A stretch of DNA of 45,338 nucleotides from Methanomassiliicoccales archaeon. GTDB taxonomy: Archaea; Thermoplasmatota; Thermoplasmata; SG8-5. The notes under the pieces were generated by a model. It saw only the letters and a list, made by a program, of their open reading frames with translations, had not been told where the DNA came from and did no database searches. The stretch lies in contig JAUWNU010000005.1 in the NCBI GenBank assembly GCA_030612505.1, forward strand, positions 1 through 45,338. The letters run 5' to 3'. The first letter of the stretch is position 1. Every line of letters starts with the position of its first letter. Shown one piece after another: positions 8,936 through 18,122 of this stretch. The translations under genes and the position numbers were made by a program.

Positions 8936-11900
8936 CTATTCCTCTTCCTTGTCACTCCTCTGTTTCTTGATATAAAGTATAAACAGCACCGCAGCTACCA
9001 GCAGCAATATTCCAATCATTGACGCTGCATATATTATGGCCATGGTTCCATCATTGTCATTGGCCGGGTCATAATCATCATCTTCCCAGGTTCCGAAATT
9101 CAATCTTTCGGATGCTTGATTGTTAGTCTCGTCCTTCTCGATTATGTAATCCATAGGGTCAACAGTAACATACACTGTTCTTGCTCCAACCGGAGCTGCC
9201 CACTCATAATAAAGCATAGTTTGAACAGATTCATCCAGCTGCGTGATGTTCACCGAATGAAGTAGAGTATCGTTTCCAGCATTGTAGCTTCCATAGAATT
9301 CCACCTCTATTCCAGTCAGATTGCCATAGCCAATGTTCGAGACATTGGCAGTGATGTTCAATATGCCATTGTCATGTTCTGCAATTATCAGGTCGACGGT
9401 GAGGTCCTTGGAAGAAAGCACTGCCAGATTTACTACCTTTTTGTTTTCAGCTTCCTCGGCTTCCATTATATTATCGGTGGGGAAGGCCACTGCATAGATC
9501 TGGTGATTTCCTACAGGGGCCTGCCAGTCCATGGAAACGCTTGCTTCCTCACCATGTCCCAGGGAAATGAATTGACCATCGATGAAGCCCTCAAATGTAT
9601 AAAATTTCACGAATATGCTTTCGGAATCTGCCCTTCCCTCATTCTTGAGCGTCGCCGAAACGGTTGCTCTCTCACCCTCATTGATGAGTCCACTGGATAT
9701 GAACAGGGCAGAGATAGAAATATCTGGAACAAGGGAAACCCTTCTGAAGGCCAGATTATTATCTGGAATAAGGTCGCTTATATTAAGGTAAACGAAAAGC
9801 TCGTGGGTGCCCAGTTCTGCAGTCCAATAGGTGGTCACGGTTATATTTTCATCCATAGCCATAGATGCAATGGTTTTCGTATCAAATAGTTCGCCATCAA
9901 GTGTAGGGTCACCATCATAGAATTCCACCAGGACATTGGACGCAGAAGTATAGCCAACATTCCTGATCATGGCGGTTATAGTAACAGTCTCACCCTGGTT
10001 TGGCTCATTCGGGCTTAGAACTATATTTTCAAAGGATATGGAAACATCCACTGGACACGTGATTGTGCAGTTGAGCCTATTATTGCTCTCAACTATCTCG
10101 GCAATGATATCTTCATAATCAACAATGAAGAATACCCTATGAGAACCGTCTGGAACCACCCAGTCGATGGATATGTTAACTGCCTCATGTCGGCCTATGG
10201 AAGAAACAGGAACCTTTTCAATTAGCATTCCTCCTGTCTCGGGCTCACCATCAAAGAAGCTCACATTGAAGGCCTGGGTAACAAGATCTCCTGTGTTCTG
10301 TATTGTCGCATTTATCTGGACGGTCTCGCCCTCCCTGGCAATAATTCCCGAGGAATTCCCATTCACTAAAAGTGAGCTAGCCTCTATGTCCGGCAGGAAA
10401 TATATGTAAATAGTCACTTGCTCCTCAGTGTATTTGTCGGTGGGGTCTGTAAGATTATTGTAGGTATATACCACAGTGTTCCTGTCAAATAATTCTGTAT
10501 CGCTCCAGAAGTCCAGGAATCCAATATTTGTGACAGCTACCAGCCTTGGTTCACTCCACTCAGCATTGCCCCTGAGGTCAATGGTGGAATAGTAAATACC
10601 AGCCTCTCTTGCACTGGAGATATTGATTACCTGGCTACTCTTCCAGACTACGGCAGCCAGTCCATCAGGATTAACCACCACCTGTGGAAGCTGCACCGGT
10701 CTGGTGGTGTAGTTCATCATCTTGATTTCAGACCAGGTATCAGTGGCAATATCATAAGTGCAGTATTTGATATAGCAATTATCTTCCCAGTCTATTGCCA
10801 GCCAGACCAGAATAACAGTGTCATCATCCACTGCAAGGGAAGTGGAATCCACGCTGAGATTATCGTTTGTAATAAACTTGTAATCAGTCCAGTTGGTGCC
10901 ATTGAATAGCGAATACACTATCTGCTGGTCATCATATGTATTGAAATGCTCGTCATAGTCCCGGGTCCAGATGGATAATACATCACCGTCAGGTAGGCTC
11001 ACCATCTTATTATCGTAATGGAAGCTATTGTGGATTGTCTTGATGGCGGGTGCAGTCCAGTTGGTACCGTTCCACACTGAATACATTGTACGTTGGTCAC
11101 CAGTGGTCATGATGTCGCCACCAATATCATGAATCCAAGTCAGGGTGATATTGTCATCGTTCATCAGCACCATACTGGGCTGCAGGTCAGAACCGCTAGT
11201 CTTGGTATATATGGTGTCCGGGCCATGTACCAGGACATTGTTCTCGTCTATAATAGCGAATTTCATTTCCGCATCATTCATGAAATTGACAAGGCCGATA
11301 CTTGTTGACGTGAGGTCAGTGTTGTCTATCCCTTCATTCCATACTACGAATGCGGAACCAGTCTTATTGTATATCACCTGAGGGTCTATTTTAATTCTAT
11401 TATTGGTTGTCAAGATATCAGAAGGCAACATAATAGAGCCGTCTGCCCTGGCCTGTATCTGATAATTCGGGTTGTGGATACTATTGTTCAGGTCCTTGCT
11501 CCTGACAACAATGTTCTTTCCATTGAAGGTAGCGGTTGATGGTCCAGTTGGGAAGTTGATGGTACCGTCCTCGTCTGCCAGCGAGTCCAGGTCATCTTCT
11601 GGTTTCTCGAATGAAGAACCTCCATCATCTGTTCCCTCGAAGACATCAAATCCCCAGTTACCAAGGTTATATTCACCTTCCCAGAAGGTCCAGGTCTTGG
11701 TGAACCATAGGAATTCAACATAGGCCCCCAATCCAGCTGCCAGGGTCACGTCCAACTCACCATTACAGAATGGACTGAATCCTCCTGCCGTGGTAGTACC
11801 ATGAATGTCAATGGTTGGAGTTTCATATATGAAGCCAGTGTCCAGAGTTAGTGCCGGGCGGCCTTCAATCCAGCCTTCTATTCCGCCGCCTCCAATTCCG

Positions 11901-14314
11901 AAATCTATACCAATACGGATCGCACATCTCAGAGTCAGGCCGAGACCCAGTTCGAATCCAGCCTCAACATAGCCAAATTCCACACCTGAAAGCGTGGCCG
12001 ATATGCTGGCTTCAGTATGCGCCATTGCCGAGAAATCTGCACTTACGTCCACGGTAGCTACAATAACAGGGGGCATAATTGGATACTTAGCACTGAATAT
12101 ATCCCATTCTTTCTCAATGCCAACTTCTGCACCAACAGTGGCCTCGAAGCTCACCAGGTCCAGCATGCTAGCCGGGTTGTCGGCGACATCCATGATGGTG
12201 CCCCATACATCCTTTATGGTTTCGAAGGTCTCCATATATTCTCCGACTATGTCAGTAATATTTGATATGGAATTGGTTATGCCGCTGAAATCCTTCGAGC
12301 TGTCATTGGACTCATTTTCGGCAGCACTTCTTGTTTCATTTAAAGCATTTAACAAATCAGCAGCATTGTCAGGTTTCAATACATGCTTCCACACTTCACC
12401 AATGGTTGTTCCATTAGCAGTGACCGTATCCTTTAACATGGGCCCAAACTGATTCCAGTTTGTTATCAGGTATTTACCTTCCCTGATAAGGTCAAATATC
12501 TTGGTCAGATCCACCTCAATATCCGGAAATCCAACATTTATTGCAGCATCAATATAGGCTCTGCCAGTTACTTCCATACCCATAACACTTGATTCAAGTG
12601 TTTTCTCCTTTCCAAAGGTTATGGAACCGCCGATTGGTATCTTAAGCTCAAGCACATATTTCTCGGATTGCTTATTGTCCTGACCAGCAACATATGGAGT
12701 GCTGTCAGAGGCCGGTGCCTCTTTGCCGTCATTGAGGGTCTGGGGAAGTTCCAGCATCAATGTGAAATAATTCAACTGGGCCTCGGTGTTCCCATTTCCC
12801 CCAGTGGCGTCACCGGATTCCGCAGGAGTGAAGCTATCATCTCTTTTTCCGGTTTCCTTTGCAGTCGCCTTTCTTGCCTCATCAGTATTTTCCATCCAGC
12901 GAGGTGGAAATTCCATGTAAATAGCCGTGTTATAAGGGTCACTTCCAACACCAGCATTATCTATTGCAGCAATGGTGAGGTTGGAGGTGCCATTGATTCC
13001 ACCCATGTTAATGTAAGTTGTGAATATATCGCCAGCCTTTTCCATGAGAATCTGGGTAGGTGGGATGTCACGTTTGTATGGATCCAGCGAAAATTCATCA
13101 TCGCCATACCACAGAAGGGTCTGCCAAACATAGCCATTCTCATCTGTCGCATTTATTGTAAACCTATTGAACACCTCTATGCCCCGGACAAACACACCAA
13201 TTCCAGGGTCAGGGTCATCATACTGCGCTTCTACCGAGTTGATTACCGGTGGAATCTCAATATGCAGATATTCTCTATTATTGTTTTTACCATTGATTTC
13301 GTCAATATTATCGCCATCAATTATTTCGCTGGTCTTATTTTCCTCATCTACTTCATATTCAATGAAATCCACCTGGGCAATTACTTTTCTATTCAATAGT
13401 GTTCTATCAAACGCATCATCATAATACAAATAATCCACAATTCTCCATGGTGCAGGGTCGCCATTTGAAAAACTGGCCGTGACTGCGATTTCCTCATCAG
13501 GGTCCAGATGGTCAATTATTATAGATTCCCCTATCTGTCTGGTCTCATTACGTTCCACAAGATAATCAATGAACCTAACTCTTATGACCCCGTCATCCTT
13601 GCCTATGCCATCTACCCATTTGGATTTTGGATCATCTGTGGCCAGGTTACCAATATTCTTTATCACAGCAGAAACCTGATAACCAGGAGGGACATCGGGA
13701 GTCATCATCGGAGGGCTGTATGCATCAAACACGTCATCAGACACTACATAACTGTCCTCTGGCGGATTGTTAAGCACGGATATGGAGCCAACATATAGAT
13801 CAGGCATCCTAACCTCGCCTTCCTGACCCTTTTCCCTGACAACTACAAAATCAGTGAAACCGATTGTATCCTTCTGGATTATCAAATCCCACTTGCCATA
13901 TCCTTCCAACAGAAAAGCGCTGTTATCTGGAGAAGTTATTGGGATATTAGGGTCAGTGACCACAATATGCTCCCAGGTGCCCCATAGCTTGTATGATATG
14001 GTGGATTGATTCATTCCAGGATGCTCTCCTATTTTATCACCTATCACTATGGAGTCGAGACCTGAAAATCTTGAACTACCAAAATCGAGAGTAACCTCTC
14101 TTGATTCCAATGTACCTTGACCATATACAAAACGAATGGCAGTTACCAACTCATTCATGGCATCCTCTATATCATTTCTGGTCTGTTTTTCTGCATTAAC
14201 ACTCAGACCATGATATACTGCTGGCAGCAAGAAGCCTATAGCAACCACGGTGACAAGTAATTTCATGGGCATTCCCTCGAGACCTCTCATGTCACGACTG
14301 ATTCCTCTTTTCAT
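8936..14314 (-). CDS. Giant pilin-headed surface protein with CARDB repeats
   Basis: The protein has 1,792 residues. Residues ~1-30 contain a pilin-type motif MRGLEGMPMKLL and a hydrophobic helix. The next ~110 residues align with the small pilin of 14354-14866 (shared VY..G, SGLD..IG, TNPNI/TDPNI landmarks). A long beta-rich middle follows, with Ig-like parts, a coiled or helical stretch around 640-730, and WNG-TNW repeats resembling a sialidase-like propeller at about 1000-1300. Four CARDB domains follow (about 1310-1735; recurring EGE-T-V--T and SNN/ENN-type ends). A C-terminal membrane helix (about 1750-1772) ends in IKKQRSDKEEE. Both ends are thus membrane-embedded. The Shine-Dalgarno GAGATGG precedes the ATG. 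Probable role: adhesin or wall-spanning component of the pilus-like machine. Confidence 0.75.
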   Translation of the reverse strand: MKRGISRDMRGLEGMPMKLLVTVVAIGFLLPAVYHGLSVNAEKQTRNDIEDAMNELVTAIRFVYGQGTLESREVTLDFGSSRFSGLDSIVIGDKIGEHPGMNQSTISYKLWGTWEHIVVTDPNIPITSPDNSAFLLEGYGKWDLIIQKDTIGFTDFVVVREKGQEGEVRMPDLYVGSISVLNNPPEDSYVVSDDVFDAYSPPMMTPDVPPGYQVSAVIKNIGNLATDDPKSKWVDGIGKDDGVIRVRFIDYLVERNETRQIGESIIIDHLDPDEEIAVTASFSNGDPAPWRIVDYLYYDDAFDRTLLNRKVIAQVDFIEYEVDEENKTSEIIDGDNIDEINGKNNNREYLHIEIPPVINSVEAQYDDPDPGIGVFVRGIEVFNRFTINATDENGYVWQTLLWYGDDEFSLDPYKRDIPPTQILMEKAGDIFTTYINMGGINGTSNLTIAAIDNAGVGSDPYNTAIYMEFPPRWMENTDEARKATAKETGKRDDSFTPAESGDATGGNGNTEAQLNYFTLMLELPQTLNDGKEAPASDSTPYVAGQDNKQSEKYVLELKIPIGGSITFGKEKTLESSVMGMEVTGRAYIDAAINVGFPDIEVDLTKIFDLIREGKYLITNWNQFGPMLKDTVTANGTTIGEVWKHVLKPDNAADLLNALNETRSAAENESNDSSKDFSGITNSISNITDIVGEYMETFETIKDVWGTIMDVADNPASMLDLVSFEATVGAEVGIEKEWDIFSAKYPIMPPVIVATVDVSADFSAMAHTEASISATLSGVEFGYVEAGFELGLGLTLRCAIRIGIDFGIGGGGIEGWIEGRPALTLDTGFIYETPTIDIHGTTTAGGFSPFCNGELDVTLAAGLGAYVEFLWFTKTWTFWEGEYNLGNWGFDVFEGTDDGGSSFEKPEDDLDSLADEDGTINFPTGPSTATFNGKNIVVRSKDLNNSIHNPNYQIQARADGSIMLPSDILTTNNRIKIDPQVIYNKTGSAFVVWNEGIDNTDLTSTSIGLVNFMNDAEMKFAIIDENNVLVHGPDTIYTKTSGSDLQPSMVLMNDDNITLTWIHDIGGDIMTTGDQRTMYSVWNGTNWTAPAIKTIHNSFHYDNKMVSLPDGDVLSIWTRDYDEHFNTYDDQQIVYSLFNGTNWTDYKFITNDNLSVDSTSLAVDDDTVILVWLAIDWEDNCYIKYCTYDIATDTWSEIKMMNYTTRPVQLPQVVVNPDGLAAVVWKSSQVINISSAREAGIYYSTIDLRGNAEWSEPRLVAVTNIGFLDFWSDTELFDRNTVVYTYNNLTDPTDKYTEEQVTIYIYFLPDIEASSLLVNGNSSGIIAREGETVQINATIQNTGDLVTQAFNVSFFDGEPETGGMLIEKVPVSSIGRHEAVNISIDWVVPDGSHRVFFIVDYEDIIAEIVESNNRLNCTITCPVDVSISFENIVLSPNEPNQGETVTITAMIRNVGYTSASNVLVEFYDGDPTLDGELFDTKTIASMAMDENITVTTYWTAELGTHELFVYLNISDLIPDNNLAFRRVSLVPDISISALFISSGLINEGERATVSATLKNEGRADSESIFVKFYTFEGFIDGQFISLGHGEEASVSMDWQAPVGNHQIYAVAFPTDNIMEAEEAENKKVVNLAVLSSKDLTVDLIIAEHDNGILNITANVSNIGYGNLTGIEVEFYGSYNAGNDTLLHSVNITQLDESVQTMLYYEWAAPVGARTVYVTVDPMDYIIEKDETNNQASERLNFGTWEDDDYDPANDNDGTMAIIYAASMIGILLLVAAVLFILYIKKQRSDKEEE

Positions 14315-14353
14315 TTTACCATCTCTCTGTTTATTTCATATATGAATGTAATT

Positions 14354-14866
14354 TTAATATACCAATCCTACCTCAACCACCCATGAATACATGGCTCCGT
14401 CTCCATCTATATCCTTCCCAAGTGTATATTCATCCACTGTTCTGACCTCTATCATTCTAAGGCCATTACTTAATTCAAACATACCTGTCATGTTTACCAT
14501 GGCAATATTGGGATTGGTAATCATAAAATATTGTTCCACGCCACCATGAACTCTATAACGGAAACTAGACAGGTTGGACCAGACATCATTGGGAGTTCCA
14601 CCAATATACATGTAATCCAAACCAGACACTAATCCACCTTTGAGTTCCATCTCCACCACCCTTACATTACCCGGGCCCATGGAGTAAACATCCCTTACAG
14701 CAGCTTCAAGATAATCCAGTTGCGTGTCTATTGTCTGCTGGGTCTGTTGCACTGAATACACCTCAAGATAATTCCAGGACATAGGAACAACCATGGCAAC
14801 AACAATGAACATTATTAGAAGCTGAAGAGGGAAACCTTCGATTCCCCTCGAATCTATTCGCTTCAT
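14354..14866 (-). CDS. Small pilin-like protein, paralogue of the giant protein's head
   Basis: The protein has 170 residues. MKRIDSRGIEGFPLQLL leads into a hydrophobic helix (about 13-33), as in archaeal prepilins processed at a Gly. The globular part carries VYSMGPGNVRVV, SGLDYMYIGG and MITNPNIA, matching positions in the 1,792-residue protein. There is no C-terminal anchor. The start codon overlaps the stop of the preceding pilin gene (ATGA, 14863-14866). It is likely a structural or minor pilin. No prepilin peptidase gene is present in the window. Confidence 0.7.
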   Translation of the reverse strand: MKRIDSRGIEGFPLQLLIMFIVVAMVVPMSWNYLEVYSVQQTQQTIDTQLDYLEAAVRDVYSMGPGNVRVVEMELKGGLVSGLDYMYIGGTPNDVWSNLSSFRYRVHGGVEQYFMITNPNIAMVNMTGMFELSNGLRMIEVRTVDEYTLGKDIDGDGAMYSWVVEVGLVY

Positions 14867-15306
14867 TTATTCACTGCAATACTCTTGGTGACAACGTTGC
14901 CACCACCAGATACTGTCACTTTGATGAAATCTGAGTTTGTGTTGGGAGGCAATGTGGGGGTTACACCCGTAAAGGTGTATTCACCATTATCATCAGTAAT
15001 CGCCTTCATATCTATACCCATTCCTTCTATGGATATCTCACAACCACTCATTGTTCCCTTGTCATTGTAGGCTATAACTGTAATATCAAATGTTTCATTT
15101 ACAGTATTCACATCAGTGACCATTGTCGGCGTTACCTCTATGTATTCAAGAGGCGGGGTCAAAAGAAACATCCATGACAGTATGATGCCTATGGCAACTG
15201 CTGCAATTACTACCATTATCAGTAGATTCAGCGGTAGCCCGAGTACACCACTGTCATCTGTCCTAATGCTCCGTGGGGTCCTTATATTCTCTCTGTAATT
15301 AGTCAT
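14863..15306 (-). CDS. Pilin-like protein with an Ig/carboxypeptidase-regulatory-like domain
   Basis: The protein has 147 residues. A basic head precedes SGVLGLPLNLLIM and a membrane helix (about 23-47). Then comes a single beta-sandwich domain (about 55-145) with the sequence landmarks of Big/CarboxypepD_reg-like folds: TFDITVIAYND, a Cys-Glu strand, and DDNGEYTFTGVTP. It is the first gene of the long leftward operon, transcribed from the divergent control region. The N-terminal G-V-L-G-L-P motif matches those of the next two proteins, suggesting a shared processing enzyme. Confidence 0.7.
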   Translation of the reverse strand: MTNYRENIRTPRSIRTDDSGVLGLPLNLLIMVVIAAVAIGIILSWMFLLTPPLEYIEVTPTMVTDVNTVNETFDITVIAYNDKGTMSGCEISIEGMGIDMKAITDDNGEYTFTGVTPTLPPNTNSDFIKVTVSGGGNVVTKSIAVNK

Positions 15307-15495
15307 TTATACCACTAGGCATTAAATCCCAATAATGTATTTAGATGTTTCGTAATACATATATATATTATGTTTATAGGATCCAATCTCTGTGATTAAT
15401 CAGGGGTTTTTCTGAATTTTAAGACAATATAAGCCTATATTACCCCCCAAGATATTTATAAAATCATCCTATCAAGTCATCAAGAGGTAGGGAAT
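15307..15495. promoter_or_regulatory. Divergent promoter/control region of the pilus-like locus
   Basis: This 189-base AT-rich region separates the two operons of the locus. A clear TATA box TTTATAAAA (15455-15463) and an AGAGGTAGGG Shine-Dalgarno serve the rightward vWA gene. It holds two inverted repeats: ATGTATT/AATACAT (15335-15341 and 15354-15360) and AATATA-AGCC-TATATT (15426-15441). The first overlaps a possible leftward TATA (minus strand CTAAATACATTA), so it could be an operator controlling the leftward operon. Confidence 0.55.
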
Positions 15496-16959
15496 ATGGA
15501 GCTCAGCATTGTGAAATCGGATAGAGGAGAAATTGCAATCAACCCGGACGATGCATCCCACATAGGTGCCAATGCAGGAGATGTAATCTCTCTCACCCAC
15601 ACCGAAACAGGAACCAGGATTTTAGGAATAATGGGACTTCAAAGTGATATTGAATCAGGTACTGTGGGAGTGAATCCTTTGCTGTTAATTTCTAATGGGC
15701 TCCAGGAAGGAATAAAAATAGACACGAATGTCTGGAAAGATAGCCTGGTTCATATAGATTCAGTGGAACTTGGAATAGATAATCTGGCAGATTCAAAGAA
15801 AAAGGGCGATGTCCTCCAGCGATTGAGAATGAAAGAGACTGAACTTGTCAAATTAATGAAGAACAAGGTATTCCGAAATGGAACTTCTTTTATTTTGAAA
15901 AACTTAAATTTACAAGTAACCATCAACAGCACAAAACCAGAATTAGCAGAGGGACAGGCAGCACAATTCAATGGTATTAGAGATTTTTCCTATACATGGT
16001 CCAATGAACAAAATGATGGCTATGATAGTGTATTAATGATTGACCTTTCCGGCAGCATGGACACAGAAGACATGAGAATGGATGAGACCGCTCATGATAC
16101 TATAAAATCCATTGATTCAAAATTCAAAAGCAAACACGGTGCAGTTCTGATGGAGCGGCTCAAGGATAAGAATGTGGTGTCCAGAATTGACGGAACAAGC
16201 CTTGCAATATTGAATTATTCTCAGAGCCAAAGCAATTCATTTGGCCTTGTTTATTTTAGTGATGAAGGAATTCCTGTTACATTCCCCGACGGAACTGGAC
16301 ATTACAATGCTGGTTCGAATACTCCAGTTGCAGAACTCGGCGAAGCTATGCTGGGAGAAATAGCCAAAAACTGGCATGGACAGACAAACCTAGCAGATGG
16401 TTTGATAAAAACAATAGAGATAGCAAAGGAACTAGATCACGGAAAGAACAAGATGATTACGCTGCTCATGGATGGCAAACCAAAAGATGAAGAAAAATGC
16501 CTTCAGATAATTAATAGTAGAATTGCTCCCAGAAAAGATATGATTATCAATACCCTGGGATACGGTCCAAATATAGATGAAGGTTTTCTATTAGATATCG
16601 CAGAAAAGACAGGAGGAAAATATCAAAAGGTTCAGAATGTTGATGAACTGATTCAGATATTTTCAGATATGGCCATTAAGTTTAAAGTTCATGGGTCCAG
16701 AGAACTGCTTGACCTTCATTCCATCAGAAGAGAAACTGTCAAAGCTGATCCAACAGAGGTTTATTGCAAGAAATGCGGCCAGCATGCATCATTCTTTGGT
16801 AATCATGGCCGGTGGTATTGTGATGAGTGCAAAAAGTATCTGGAGAAGGGAGATTTCAAGAATAAATGCATAAAGTGCAAAAAACCATTGACATTCCTGG
16901 GCAACACAAAAAGATGGTTCTGTTACGATTGCAATGAATTTGATAGAGGAAGCAGGTAA
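15496..16959 (+). CDS. von Willebrand factor A protein with N-terminal barrel and two C-terminal zinc ribbons
   Basis: The protein has 487 residues. Residues 1-90 resemble the double-psi barrel of the CDC48/VAT N domain (GDVISL, then a repeated Ile-Lys-Ile-Asp strand). A vWA domain (about 175-400) has the MIDAS motif DLSGSM (183-188), the GQTNLADGL threonine segment and LLMDGKPKDE. Two zinc ribbons close the protein, each CxxC-x(n)-WYC/WFCxxC (about 423-447 and 456-479); their loops GNHGRW and GNTKRW show they are tandem duplicates. There is no signal peptide, so it is cytoplasmic. It is the first gene of the rightward operon. It could act as a metal-dependent scaffold or chaperone for the machine. 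The barrel call is pattern-based. Confidence 0.75.
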   Translation: MELSIVKSDRGEIAINPDDASHIGANAGDVISLTHTETGTRILGIMGLQSDIESGTVGVNPLLLISNGLQEGIKIDTNVWKDSLVHIDSVELGIDNLADSKKKGDVLQRLRMKETELVKLMKNKVFRNGTSFILKNLNLQVTINSTKPELAEGQAAQFNGIRDFSYTWSNEQNDGYDSVLMIDLSGSMDTEDMRMDETAHDTIKSIDSKFKSKHGAVLMERLKDKNVVSRIDGTSLAILNYSQSQSNSFGLVYFSDEGIPVTFPDGTGHYNAGSNTPVAELGEAMLGEIAKNWHGQTNLADGLIKTIEIAKELDHGKNKMITLLMDGKPKDEEKCLQIINSRIAPRKDMIINTLGYGPNIDEGFLLDIAEKTGGKYQKVQNVDELIQIFSDMAIKFKVHGSRELLDLHSIRRETVKADPTEVYCKKCGQHASFFGNHGRWYCDECKKYLEKGDFKNKCIKCKKPLTFLGNTKRWFCYDCNEFDRGSR

Positions 16960-16963
16960 ATCG

Positions 16964-17515
16964 ATGACAGGGCAGATGAAGACCAGGAAGCAATCAGATA
17001 AGGCATCTGCCATGTTTAGAAAAGACCGTTTGCATCTCAATAATGATGGAGTCGCCGGGTATTTTGAAGATTTACCCAAGTTATTATTCATTCTCTTTGC
17101 GGTGGGTTTGTTTGTAACTAGCACAGTTATTGTTTACGGATCATACAACCGATTCAATGAGCACACACAGATGATGGACAATCTCAATACCTTCTCAAAT
17201 GATGTTCTGAACTGGGACAATATTACACTTAATAATGAAGGTGTACTGAACGGTAATGCATTGAATAATATGGACATAGATGATTGGGAATACCAGTTCC
17301 CACCTGAAGTAAAATATTTTGAATATCAGATCATAGTCATGGACAGGAGCCAGTATAATCTGACATATGGTCTCGAAAGGCAGGATTATGGGCCCATAAG
17401 CACCGAGGCACGCCCTGTTGGAGTGGACATATATTCGAAGTCCACCCCGGTTGTAATTCTGGATGCCGATGGGAATTACAGGGCTAGTTATCTGGTGGTG
17501 GCAATATGGAGGTAG
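16964..17515 (+). CDS. Pilin-like single-pass protein
   Basis: Start 16964 (183 residues) is chosen over ATG 16934 because AGCAGGT lies just upstream and it begins 4 bases after the vWA stop. A basic head of about 45 residues contains DGVAGYFEDLPKLL, leading into a hydrophobic helix (about 45-63). The extracellular part (about 65-183) has N-x-T sequons and a beta-rich tail. The G-V-A-G...P-K-L-L motif resembles the N-terminal motifs of the leftward pilins. No family was recognised. Confidence 0.6.
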   Translation: MTGQMKTRKQSDKASAMFRKDRLHLNNDGVAGYFEDLPKLLFILFAVGLFVTSTVIVYGSYNRFNEHTQMMDNLNTFSNDVLNWDNITLNNEGVLNGNALNNMDIDDWEYQFPPEVKYFEYQIIVMDRSQYNLTYGLERQDYGPISTEARPVGVDIYSKSTPVVILDADGNYRASYLVVAIWR

Positions 17516-17520
17516 GTCGA

Positions 17521-18075
17521 ATGAAAAAACGATGGAATGATCATGGTATGCTATCCCTGCTTGATGCAATGTTGTTCTTTGTTATCATGCTCATCACTTC
17601 TGGCCTTTTTCTACAAATCGGCATTACCATGTCAGAAAGCGCAGAATTGATAAGAGACCAGCAAAGCGCAGAGTACAATGATTATGCAAGACTGGCCTGG
17701 ATGAGTTCCAGCATACCTCTAGTGACATATAATGACACTCTAGGCATGCAACATATACTTAATAATCTCAGTGTGCAATTTCTGATAATGGAAGAATTTT
17801 ATCTAATGAAGAATGAAGGTCTTAAACCAGAATATATTCATTTCAATGAAAATATCCATATGCAGGCAAACCTCATCATAGAACCAATATACGAATGGGC
17901 CTTCTGGGCTGAATCCGGTAGTATCAAGCTATCAATGAACAGGACATCTATTAACACTGAGCCAAACTTTGAAGATTTTAAAGATAATCTTGGTTATGAG
18001 GTTCATTCATCTTCATGGAACTCATTGATGTTCGGAGGAGATGGGGATATCAAAATGAATTTTTATACCTGGTAA
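17521..18075 (+). CDS. Pilin-like single-pass protein, last gene of the rightward operon
   Basis: ATG 17521 (184 residues) follows the previous stop by 5 bases and has GGAGGT 7 bases upstream; the ATG at 17506 only supplies that Shine-Dalgarno. A short basic head and HGMLSLLDAMLFFVIM begin a membrane helix (about 8-32). A helical stalk (SAELIRDQQSAEY) and a mixed extracellular domain follow. The layout resembles TadE/TadG minor pilins and the pseudopilin at 894-1445. A hairpin terminator follows. Confidence 0.6.
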   Translation: MKKRWNDHGMLSLLDAMLFFVIMLITSGLFLQIGITMSESAELIRDQQSAEYNDYARLAWMSSSIPLVTYNDTLGMQHILNNLSVQFLIMEEFYLMKNEGLKPEYIHFNENIHMQANLIIEPIYEWAFWAESGSIKLSMNRTSINTEPNFEDFKDNLGYEVHSSSWNSLMFGGDGDIKMNFYTW

Positions 18076-18095
18076 ATATCGGATTCTGTCCAGGC

Positions 18096-18122
18096 ATTCA
18101 GTTAAAAAATGAATTACTGAAT
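18096..18122. terminator. Hairpin between convergent genes
   Basis: ATTCAGT (18096-18102) and ACTGAAT (18116-18122) form a 7-bp stem around an A-rich loop between the pilin-like gene and the convergent TPR gene, overlapping the TPR stop. It may end transcription in either direction. There is no strong T-run, so this is tentative. Confidence 0.4.

Noticed and set aside
12668-13399. 243-residue open frame on the plus strand
   Set aside because: It lies wholly within the giant surface protein gene, which has consistent domains and codon use on the minus strand.
17506-17520. ATG 17506 as start of the last pilin-like gene
   Set aside because: The bases after it are the GGAGGT ribosome binding site of the better placed ATG at 17521.
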